A stretch of DNA of 26,475 nt from an uncultured Holophagaceae bacterium (GTDB taxonomy: Bacteria; Acidobacteriota; Holophagae; Holophagales; Holophagaceae): the NCBI GenBank assembly GCA_903927605.1, contig CAIYNT010000175.1:1-26475 (forward strand). Reading direction: 5' to 3'. This document shows, in pieces, positions 7,767-14,554 of this stretch. The position numbers and the translations under genes were made by a program. The notes under the pieces were generated by a model. The model searched no databases. It saw only the letters and a program-made list of their open reading frames with translations, and was not told the DNA's origin. How positions within the stretch are numbered: the stretch's first letter is position 1; the number at the start of each line of letters is the position of its first letter.

Positions 7767-8219
7767 GTCTGACTCCCATGGCACCACCCAGGATTGGACG
7801 ACCGGGATCCTGGGCGACGCCTCGTCCTGTTTCATGGCCCGTGGGTGTAGAAAGATCCCTTTGGGGGGGGGATCTTTCGTTCCAAAGCCTACTCAGAGTT
7901 TGCTGACTGAAAGCATACCCCATCCTGACAACAGGCTTTTCCCTCGATCAATCACTGTCCCGCCGACCGCCAAGACGGAGGTCAATCCAAAAGCGTGCCA
8001 GGTCATCTATGGATCTTAAACTACTGTTTGGTTATTTAATTAATGTTGATCATAGTCACGAACTGTTTGACCTCTTTGACAACTCATTCATCATCAATCG
8101 CGAGACCTGTACCACGCTACCTCTGATGAGGCCCGGCGCTCCACAGGGCCCCAGCATCCTCCCGCCCCCCGGGATGGTGGCTTTCAGCCCCCCATTCCCA
8201 TTCAGAAAGGAAACGCTCC
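7767..8219. promoter_or_regulatory. 453-bp non-coding region with AT-rich core, upstream of the cytochrome c gene
   Basis: No convincing gene lies here. The stretch at about 8009-8100 is strikingly AT-rich for this window (for example GGTTATTTAATTAATG). It contains a possible promoter, TTGGTT (8028-8033), 17 bases, CATAGT (8051-8056). A partial FNR/CRP-like dyad, TTGAT-N4-GTCAC, at 8046-8059 overlaps that -10. A second pair of TTGAC words, 8067-8072 and 8076-8081, follows. These suggest regulated transcription of the cytochrome gene starting at 8220, but each motif is weak on its own. Confidence 0.4.
7850..7878. terminator. Perfect 10-bp inverted repeat
   Basis: GAAAGATCCC (7850-7859) pairs with GGGATCTTTC (7869-7878), leaving a nine-base loop containing a G-run. 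It lies just upstream of the MBL-fold gene, which reads away to the left. No strong T-run follows on either strand, so it may be an operator or a structural element rather than a terminator. Confidence 0.4.
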
Positions 8220-8534
8220 ATGCGCAATGCACTGAAGTTCCTGGCTGTCCTCACCGCGATCACGGTGCCCCTCCTTGCCGAAGGCAGCGATACCAAGGGC
8301 AAGTACTTCTTCAAGAAGAGCTGCAAGTCCTGCCATGCGGCCGGCGGAGTCGGCAAGGAAGTCACGCCGCTCATCAAGACCCAGTCCCAGTGGAAGGCCT
8401 ACTTCGCTGCCGGCAAGCACAACAAGGGCACGGAGCCCCTGAACAAGGTCGGCAAGCCTGACCAGCTGACGGACATCCAGGCCTTCCTGACGGCCCACGC
8501 CTCCGATTCCCCCCAGCCCATGACCTGCAGCTAA
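8220..8534 (+). CDS. Small monoheme c-type cytochrome
   Basis: This is a 104-residue periplasmic cytochrome. It has an N-terminal signal (MRNALKFLAVLTAITVPLLA) and one haem-c motif, CKSCH at residues 35-39. It resembles a short class I cytochrome c; the candidate distal ligand is the methionine near the C-terminus (M101 in PQPMTCS), where an extra cysteine also occurs. AAGGAAA precedes the ATG by about eight bases. It heads a run of electron-transport genes (DUF3373 porin-like protein, octaheme cytochrome, cytochrome b) and probably shuttles electrons between them. Confidence 0.85.
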   Translation: MRNALKFLAVLTAITVPLLAEGSDTKGKYFFKKSCKSCHAAGGVGKEVTPLIKTQSQWKAYFAAGKHNKGTEPLNKVGKPDQLTDIQAFLTAHASDSPQPMTCS

Positions 8535-8596
8535 TCCTGCCGACTCATTACCCCACTCCCCTACCCCACCCACCCCCTATTTGAGGAGAACACCCC

Positions 8597-10289
8597 ATGA
8601 ACTCCCGCATCATGCTCGCTCTGGTCGCCATGCTGGCGCCGGTGGCCCTGAGCGCCCAGTCCAACCAGGACCTGCAGAAGGAGATAGACACTCTCAAGGT
8701 TCAGTTGAAGGCTGTGGAAGAGAAGGCCGTGGCCACGCAGGACCTTGATACCCGGCTCGTGAAAGCTGAAACCAAGCTCGCCGGCGACAACATCCAGTGG
8801 GGCGGCGACCTCCGCACCCGCTTCGACAGCACCCAGGAGCACTTCAAGCCCTTCCAGCAGTTCATGGGGTTCATGCAGAACACCCCCAGCGCCTCCAATC
8901 CGTACCCCTTCGCACCCATCTTCGTGCCCGTTGGCGCCCAGGACTGGAGCAACTCCGTCCAGTGGTCCACCCGGCTCCGCCTGAACATGGGCATCACCAT
9001 CAACGAGGACGCCCGGGGTCATGGGCCGGCTCGTGATGTATAAGGTCCACGGCGGGGCGGATGTGCCCACCTTCAATGGAACGCCCAACACCATCAGCAC
9101 CTCCTTCACCGCTGGCCAGACGCCGGCCACGGATGCCCTCCTGGTGGAGCGGGCCAGCCTGGTCTACCGCTTCCCCATCGGCATCCTGTCCATTGGCCGC
9201 CAGAACACCTCCGATGGCCCGCCCTTCGAAGTCCGTGAAGGCAGCGAGCGCAACGCCACGCCGCAGGCCTTGGCCGTGAACGCCACCATCGACGGCATCG
9301 GCTGGAAGTTCCAGCTCGACAAGATTGGCTTTCCTGAAGGCACTCTGTTCGGCTTCTGCTACGGCGTAGGCTACGAGAGCGGCTTCGGCGGCGGCGGCAA
9401 TGTCAAGCAGAACCAGACCATCGTGGGCATGAACTTCACCAACTTCAACGGGACGAACCCCTCCGCCATCGCTCCGGTGGTGGGCACCATCGGGCCCCTG
9501 AAGGACACCACGGTGCTGGGCGCCATGTACGACATGCCCCTGCTCTTCCAGATCGGGGAATCCGTCCAGAGCGCGAACCTCTACCTGGGCTACAACCGCC
9601 TGGGCAACATGACCGACATCCCCTTCGGCAGCACCATCAACTTCCCGATCCCTGGCCAGACGCCCTCGACCCAGTACGTCACCGCCACCGCCAACCTCGG
9701 CGACATGGATCAGATGACTGCCACCTGGAAGCACAAGATCGGCGACACTTTCACCTATTTCGTGAGCGGCGGCTATCTCAAGAGCCATCCGAATGGACAG
9801 GTCTCGCAGTACGGTGCCTACTGGACGTTCCCGGCCGTCATGCCTCCCGGCTATCCCACGGGCCTGACCCAGTTGAACGGCTTCGGCGGATTGATGGGCG
9901 ACCCCAAGAAGAGCCAGACCGCCACAGCCTACTACGCCGGCATGCGCTATGACCCGACCCCCACGGTCGGCTTGGGCGTTGAATTCAACCACGGCTCACC
10001 CCGCTGGTGGACCTATACCCCTGCCACCGGCGAGTACACCGACAAGCTCGGCGCCCGCGGCGATGTATGGGAGACCTACATCCACTGGCGCTTCGCCCAC
10101 AACGCCGCCTTCCGGCTGGGCTACATCGACTACAAGTACACCACCGCCATGAGCGGCTGGCAGATCGCACCTTCCCCGCAGTCCGGCAGCTGGGAGGCCG
10201 CGAACGACCTGGGTAAGAACCCCATGCTTCAGTACGGCTACCCGGCCACGATCAAGAATTTCTACGCCTCCATCGAAGTGAAGTTCTAG
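8597..10289 (+). pseudogene. DUF3373 porin-like outer-membrane protein, one-base frameshift
   Basis: The first frame (8597-9043) gives a signal peptide (MNSRIMLALVAMLAPVALSA), a short coiled coil (NQDLQKEIDTLKVQLKAVEEK) and the barrel opening IQWGGDLRTRFD, then runs into a TAA. The second frame (to 10289) continues the same protein as strands rich in W/Y/G and ends in SIEVKF. If one G of the run 9015-9018 (CCCGGGGTC) is removed, the reading becomes DARVMGRLVMYKV and one 563-residue product results. That is about the usual DUF3373 length. DUF3373 proteins are found beside multihaem cytochromes in metal-reducing bacteria and are thought to be outer-membrane porins. This could be a real inactivation, slippage in the G-run or a base-call error; I cannot tell. 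GAGGAGA precedes the start. Confidence 0.8.
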
Positions 10290-10295
10290 CTTTCT

Positions 10296-10320
10296 CCTCC
10301 GGGGGTTCCCAACCCGGAGG
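10296..10320 (+). other. GC-rich hairpin after the DUF3373 gene
   Basis: CCTCCGGG (10296-10303) pairs with CCCGGAGG (10313-10320), with a nine-base loop. It begins seven bases after the DUF3373 stop. No T-run follows, but it stands just before the terminator below and may protect the mRNA 3' end. Confidence 0.5.
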
Positions 10321-10338
10321 CACAACCAGGAACCGAAC

Positions 10339-10376
10339 CCCTTCGCGGGGAGCCACAAACCCGCGAAGGGATTTTT
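10339..10376 (+). terminator. Rho-independent terminator between DUF3373 and the octaheme gene
   Basis: CCCTTCGCGGG (10339-10349) and CCCGCGAAGGG (10360-10370) form a perfect 11-bp stem with a ten-base loop. It is followed by ATTTTT. It should end transcripts from the cytochrome c/DUF3373 pair; the octaheme gene begins 60 bases later and so may have its own promoter or rely on readthrough. Confidence 0.82.
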
Positions 10377-10435
10377 GGGGATAACCAGTCCCACGGTTTC
10401 AGACCTGCGGTGCCCTTTCTCGTCCAGGAGCCTCC

Positions 10436-12058
10436 ATGCCTCATCCCCCTCGAAAACCCTCCCCACCCCGGATGAGGCGGCTTCTTCGATTCTTGGCGAG
10501 CCTGCTGGTGCTGGTTCCCCTGGCGCTCAGCGCCCAGGAACCGGCTGCCGCGCCTGCTCCCAGTGGCCACGGCTCCTTCACGGCAGCGCATGTCGCGAAG
10601 GCTCACTCCCGGACCGCGGATCACACCAAGTTCAAGATCCTCCAGGGCCCCTTCAAGGAAGGAGATGGCCCAGCGGTGACCAAGGCCTGTCTCACTTGCC
10701 ACACCAAGGCGGCCCAGCAGGTCATGGCCACGTCCCACTGGACCTGGAACGCGGCCCAGGAAGGGAAGGACGGCTTCGGGAAGTCCACCTCCCTGGTGAA
10801 CAACTACTGCATCGCCATCGTCGGCGGCAACACCGCGGCCTGCGCCCGCTGCCACATCGGCTATGGGTTCAAGGACAAGACTTTCGATTTCTCCAAGCAG
10901 GAGAACGTGGACTGCCTGGTCTGCCATGACACGACCGGGGACTACGAGAAGGAAGCAGCGGGTATGCCGAACCCCGGCGTCCCCCTCGCGGACATCGCCC
11001 AGAAAGTGGGGACCCCTAGCAACAAGAACTGCGGCGTGTGCCATTTCTTCGGCGGCGGCGGCGATGCGACCAAGCACGGGGATCTGGATGACACGATCCT
11101 GAAGGCCCCCCGGGCCGAGGATGTGCACATGTCCAGGCAGGGCGCAGGCATGGACTGCGTCGATTGCCACGCCTCCGATTCCCACAAGGTGGGCGGCCCA
11201 AACTATGTCATCCCCGCGGACCGGCGCGAGCAGCCCAAGTTCCCCGGCGAGAGCGTCTCCCGGATGTCCTGCGCGGCCTGCCATACGAACACGCCCCATG
11301 CCTCCTACATCCTGAACCGCCACTACCAGAAGGTCGCCTGCCAGACCTGCCACATCCCCGCCTTCGCCCGCGGAGAGCTGCCCACCAATACCTGGTGGGA
11401 CTGGGGCACGGCCGGTCGCCTGAAGGATGGCAGGCCCTACAAGGAAGAGGATGCCAACGGATTCGAGATCTACAACAGCATCCACGGTGAAATGCTCTGG
11501 GCCCGGAACGTCAAGCCGAACTATGTCTGGTACAACGGCACGCTCGATTTCACTCGGCTGACGGACACGCTCACCATCCCTGCCAATGGCAAGGTGGTCC
11601 TCAATCCCGCGGAAGGTTCCTACGCCGATCCCAAGGCGAAGATCTGGCCCTTCAAGTTCCATGAAGGCAACCAGCCCTACGACACGGAGCAGAAGCGGCT
11701 GATTGCCCCCTACACCGCCGGCCCCAAGGGCTCCGGTGCCTACTGGGGCGACTTCAACTGGGATGTCGCCAACAAGATGGGCATGGAAACAGCCGGGCTT
11801 CCCTACAGCGGCAAGTATGGATTCGTGAAGACCACCATGCTGTGGCCCATCACCCACATGGTCGCCCCCAAGGAGCAGGCTCTTACCTGCACCGAGTGCC
11901 ACGCCAAGCACGGCCGCCTTGCGGATGTCCCGGGCTTCTATCTCATTGGCCGTGATCGCGGCACTGGCGTCGATTTCATCGGGTTCGCCATCATCATCCT
12001 GACCATCCTCGGCGTGGGCACCCACGGCGTCATTCGCTACCTTCACGGACGCCACTAG
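10436..12058 (+). CDS. Octaheme c-type cytochrome, tetrathionate reductase family
   Basis: This is a 540-residue exported multihaem enzyme with a signal segment (about residues 14-33) and eight CxxCH motifs. They lie at residues 85-89, 136-140, 160-164, 199-203, 241-245, 279-283, 302-306 and 485-489, with a large gap before the last. The number and spacing suit the octaheme tetrathionate reductase (OTR) family, in which one haem has a lysine as axial ligand; tetrathionate, nitrite and hydroxylamine have been reported as substrates. The C-terminus adds a membrane segment (about 512-529, FIGFAIIILTILGVGTHGV), so the enzyme is anchored in the inner membrane facing the periplasm. AGGAG lies five bases before the ATG. 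The cytochrome b gene starts eight bases after the stop and probably supplies electrons. Substrate remains open. Confidence 0.9.
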   Translation: MPHPPRKPSPPRMRRLLRFLASLLVLVPLALSAQEPAAAPAPSGHGSFTAAHVAKAHSRTADHTKFKILQGPFKEGDGPAVTKACLTCHTKAAQQVMATSHWTWNAAQEGKDGFGKSTSLVNNYCIAIVGGNTAACARCHIGYGFKDKTFDFSKQENVDCLVCHDTTGDYEKEAAGMPNPGVPLADIAQKVGTPSNKNCGVCHFFGGGGDATKHGDLDDTILKAPRAEDVHMSRQGAGMDCVDCHASDSHKVGGPNYVIPADRREQPKFPGESVSRMSCAACHTNTPHASYILNRHYQKVACQTCHIPAFARGELPTNTWWDWGTAGRLKDGRPYKEEDANGFEIYNSIHGEMLWARNVKPNYVWYNGTLDFTRLTDTLTIPANGKVVLNPAEGSYADPKAKIWPFKFHEGNQPYDTEQKRLIAPYTAGPKGSGAYWGDFNWDVANKMGMETAGLPYSGKYGFVKTTMLWPITHMVAPKEQALTCTECHAKHGRLADVPGFYLIGRDRGTGVDFIGFAIIILTILGVGTHGVIRYLHGRH

Positions 12059-12066
12059 GAGGCACC

Positions 12067-12693
12067 ATGCGACGCATAGTCCTGTATGAAAAGTTCGAGC
12101 GTTTCTGGCACTGGGCCCAGGCCCTGATCATCATCACCATGATGCTGACCGGCTTTGAGATCCGGGGTCTTCTGCCCCATATCTTCGGCTTCCAGCGGGC
12201 CGTCACGGTCCATAATGTCCTGGCCGTGGCCCTGGTGACCCTTATCGTCTTCGCCATCTTCTGGCACATCACCACGGGCGAATGGCGCCAGTACATCCCG
12301 ACCCGCAAGTTTCTGGGTGAGATGGTTGACTTCTACCTCACGGGCATCTTCAAGGGGGCTCCCCACCCGGTGAAGAAGCACCGGATGGCCAAGCTGAATC
12401 CCCTGCAGCGGCTGGCCTACCTGGGCTTCAAGGTCATGATCATCCCTGTGCAGGTCACCACCGGCGCCCTCTTCTACTACTACCCGAACCTGCAGCATGC
12501 AATGGGCTGGTCCCCGTCCGCCCTCTGGTTCATCGCGGTCGTCCATGTGCTCGGCGCCTTCGGCCTGGTGGCCTTCCTGTTCGGGCACGTCTACTTGACG
12601 ACCACCGGACACACACCCACGACCAACATCAAGGCGATGATCGTGGGCTGGGAAGACATTGAGGATGAAGACTACTTCGACGAGAACGAGTAG
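12067..12693 (+). CDS. Cytochrome b, formate dehydrogenase/hydrogenase gamma-like
   Basis: This is a 208-residue inner-membrane di-haem cytochrome b of the Ni,Fe-hydrogenase/thiosulfate reductase b type. It has about four hydrophobic segments and histidines suited to ligate haem b in the membrane: FWHWAQ (near residue 15), VHN (near 44), FWHI (near 62), VVHVLG (near 160) and FGHVY. Such proteins pass electrons from the menaquinol pool to a periplasmic partner, here the octaheme cytochrome. The gene follows it by eight bases with GGAGG at the right distance, which indicates one operon. The C-terminus (EDIEDEDYFDENE) is unusually acidic and lies on the side opposite or adjacent to the quinone site. 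Confidence 0.88.
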   Translation: MRRIVLYEKFERFWHWAQALIIITMMLTGFEIRGLLPHIFGFQRAVTVHNVLAVALVTLIVFAIFWHITTGEWRQYIPTRKFLGEMVDFYLTGIFKGAPHPVKKHRMAKLNPLQRLAYLGFKVMIIPVQVTTGALFYYYPNLQHAMGWSPSALWFIAVVHVLGAFGLVAFLFGHVYLTTTGHTPTTNIKAMIVGWEDIEDEDYFDENE

Positions 12694-12733
12694 TCCTGGA
12701 TCCACGCACTTCCCAGGTGATTCCTCGCTTTAC

Positions 12734-12758
12734 CGGGAGCCCCATTTTGGGGCTCTCG
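12734..12758 (+). terminator. Terminator after the cytochrome b gene
   Basis: CGGGAGCCCC (12734-12743) pairs with GGGGCTCTCG (12749-12758), with ATTTT as loop; the outer part includes one G-U pair. A short T-containing stretch (CTTTGT) follows. Its position between the octaheme/cytochrome b operon and the DUF134 gene fits the end of that operon. Confidence 0.7.
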
Positions 12759-12790
12759 CTTTGTACGTTCGGAATTCTCTTCAAAAAACA

Positions 12791-12835
12791 GTCGTATGTT
12801 TTGAGCATAAGCCCATAATTACTTCAGAGGTACCC
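12791..12835 (+). promoter_or_regulatory. Upstream region of the DUF134-NifX gene with short dyad
   Basis: The region is AT-rich relative to its surroundings. It holds the dyad TATG-N7-CATA (TATGTTTTGAGCATA) and CATAAT, a possible -10 hexamer, shortly before the GTG start. The dyad could be bound by the DUF134 helix-turn-helix domain itself, as autoregulators do. No clear -35 was found. Confidence 0.3.
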
Positions 12836-13588
12836 GTGCCCCGTCCCTTCTGCTGCAAGAAGGTCCAGGTCTTGCCCACCTGCCGCGTCTTCAAGCCCCA
12901 GGGCATTCCTGTTTCCCAGCTGCGCGAGATCGTCCTCTCCGTGGAGGAACTGGAAGCCCTGCGCCTGGCCCATGGGATGGGGCTCTATCAGCAGGACGCC
13001 GCCGAATGGATGGCCATCTCGCGGCAGACCTTCGGGCGGCTGCTGGAGGTTGCCCATCGGAAGGTCACCCAGGCCCTGGTCGAAGGCCAGGCGCTGAGAA
13101 TCGAGGGCGGCACCTCCCGTATGAACCCATCAGAGGCGATTTCGACCTCTTCACCACAACCATCGTTTCAAGGAGTCCATATGAAAATCGCCATCCCCAC
13201 CATGGATGAGCAGACCCTGTCCGCCCACTTCGGCCGCAGCAAGGCCTTCCTCGTGTTCGACCTTGAGAACGGCCAGATCAGGAACCGCGAGGTCCGCCCC
13301 AATGTCCACGGCCACCAAGCCCACAGTCACCACGAGGATGGCCATGCTGGGCTCGGGCATGGGCACGGCCATCACGATCATGGCGGCTTCATCTCCCTGC
13401 TCCAGGATTGTTCCGTGGTCCTCAGCCGGGGCATGGGCGCCGGCGCCTGGAATGCCCTGCGCAGCGCCGGGATGAAGGTCTACCTGGTCCAGCAGCCAAT
13501 CTCGGCGGAGGAAGCCGTCGACCTGTTTCTGGCTGGACAGCTCGCAGAGAACGAGGCTGGCGTCTGCCACAGCCACGCGCACCCCTGA
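12836..13588 (+). CDS. DUF134 HTH domain fused to NifX/NifB-like cluster-binding domain
   Basis: This is a 250-residue protein. Residues 1-95 form the DUF134 domain: RPFCCKKVQ, CRVFKPQG and a helix-turn-helix QQDAAEWMAISRQTFGRLL, a DNA-binding regulator fold. Residues 116-250 form the NifX/NifB-family domain (MKIAIPTMDE..SAHFGRSKAF), with a histidine-rich loop at about 158-182 and HSHAHP at the end, suited to metal binding. The chosen start is GTG at 12836, with AGAGG five bases upstream. Fusions of the two domains exist, and separate copies also occur. The linker (residues 96-115) encodes a strong ribosome site for an in-frame ATG at 13181. Downstream is a ZIP metal transporter. A metal-sensing regulator is the likely role. 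Confidence 0.85.
   Translation: MPRPFCCKKVQVLPTCRVFKPQGIPVSQLREIVLSVEELEALRLAHGMGLYQQDAAEWMAISRQTFGRLLEVAHRKVTQALVEGQALRIEGGTSRMNPSEAISTSSPQPSFQGVHMKIAIPTMDEQTLSAHFGRSKAFLVFDLENGQIRNREVRPNVHGHQAHSHHEDGHAGLGHGHGHHDHGGFISLLQDCSVVLSRGMGAGAWNALRSAGMKVYLVQQPISAEEAVDLFLAGQLAENEAGVCHSHAHP
13171..13588 (+). CDS. Possible internal start: free NifX/NifB-like domain
   Basis: AGGAG at 13171-13175 lies five bases before the in-frame ATG at 13181, in the sequence AAGGAGTCCATATG. This would give a 135-residue protein identical to the NifX-like half of the larger product. The sequence between the DUF134 domain and this ATG (NPSEAISTSSPQPSFQGV) is low in conserved features, as expected for a former intergenic gap. 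The internal product would contain the whole histidine-rich metal-binding loop. Whether it is translated is not proven; the site is as strong as the main start. Confidence 0.55.
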
Positions 13589-13612
13589 AGCACCCCAAGA
13601 GCTCGTGGGCGC

Positions 13613-13640
13613 TGCCGCCTGTGCCCCGGCAAAGGCGGCA
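13613..13640. other. Short hairpin between NifX-like and ZIP genes
   Basis: TGCCGCC (13613-13619) pairs with GGCGGCA (13634-13640). No T-run follows. It sits in the 84-base gap before the ZIP transporter and may be an mRNA processing or weak termination structure. Confidence 0.35.
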
Positions 13641-13672
13641 ATGCCCCCTCAACCCCTTCCCGGAGGTGAACC

Positions 13673-14404
13673 ATGGTGTTGACCGCCTTTCTGCTGAGCG
13701 GCTTGCTGGTGGGCCCTGGGGGCGTGCTGGCGGCCGTGCTGATCCTTCGCCTTCCGGAATCACTGCTGGAGCGGGTGACGCCTCGCATCCTCAGCTTCGC
13801 CACCGGGGCCCTGCTCGGCATGGTCTTCCTCCGGATGCTGCCCAGGGCCGTGGAGTTGGGCCAGATCCGACCTGTGCTGGCCCTGGTGCTGGCGGCCATC
13901 CTGGGCCTGTTCCTGCTGGAGCGCCTGAACATCACCCGCCATTGCCATGAACGGAAGTGCCCCGAGCACGCGGATATGGGCGTCCGCATCTTCGCGGGCA
14001 ATGCGGCGCACAACCTGGTGGACGGCATGGCCCTGGCTCTGGCCTTCCAGGCTTCCCTGCCCATGGGCTGGCTCATGACGCTGGCCATCCTGGGCCACGA
14101 GATCCCCAAGAGCCTGGTCAACCTCCTGCTGATGCGCGAGAGCAGCGATCACACCACGGCGGTCCTGTGGGTCGGGCTCGCCAGCCTCTTCACGGTCTTT
14201 GGGGGGTTGCTGACCCTGCTCGCCGCCCAGCTCTTCCTGGACAAGATCCCCTATCTGCTGGCCCTGGGAGCCGCGGTCTTCCTCTACATGGCCCTCGCCG
14301 ACCTGGTGCCGCGCCATCGCCGGAAGCTGGAGCTGGGAGAGGCCCTCACGCAGTCCGGAGCCGTACTCCTGGGGGCCGCCCTGGTCTTCGGCCTGAGCCG
14401 GTAG
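13673..14404 (+). CDS. ZIP family metal transporter
   Basis: This is a 243-residue inner-membrane divalent metal (zinc or iron) transporter with about eight hydrophobic segments. The family's metal-binding helices are clear: HNLVDG (H113, N114, D117) in segment 4 and GHEIPKS (H142, E143) in segment 5. A loop with HCHERKCPEH (residues 90-99) is rich in metal ligands. GGAGGTGA precedes the ATG at a good distance. It follows the DUF134-NifX regulator-like gene on the same strand by 84 bases, so the pair may be one metal-handling operon. The length is close to that of bacterial ZIP proteins (ZupT type, about 250). Confidence 0.87.
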   Translation: MVLTAFLLSGLLVGPGGVLAAVLILRLPESLLERVTPRILSFATGALLGMVFLRMLPRAVELGQIRPVLALVLAAILGLFLLERLNITRHCHERKCPEHADMGVRIFAGNAAHNLVDGMALALAFQASLPMGWLMTLAILGHEIPKSLVNLLLMRESSDHTTAVLWVGLASLFTVFGGLLTLLAAQLFLDKIPYLLALGAAVFLYMALADLVPRHRRKLELGEALTQSGAVLLGAALVFGLSR

Positions 14405-14554
14405 GGGCAGTCATGGGCCTCTCCGGACTGGCGCACGCCTCGCACCTCTGGAACAGGCCGGGCTCTGCCGAAGCTATGATGAAAGGCCCGAAACGGGGCC
14501 TCCCGCCCGACCCCCAGTTCCCCGCCCTGAACGACGCCCATCTCCGAGGCCGCC

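Noticed and set aside
8009..8461. A 150-codon plus-strand frame starting in the AT-rich stretch
   Set aside because: It runs into the monoheme cytochrome gene in another frame, has no good ribosome site and no recognisable domain.
10286..12055. A 589-codon open frame on the minus strand
   Set aside because: It is the antisense of the octaheme cytochrome gene, whose eight haem motifs, signal and ribosome site are unmistakable.
13317..13385. CRISPR-like or tandem DNA repeat in the His-rich segment
   Set aside because: The repeated CAC/CAT codons come from a histidine-rich protein loop of the NifX-like domain, not from a DNA repeat array.
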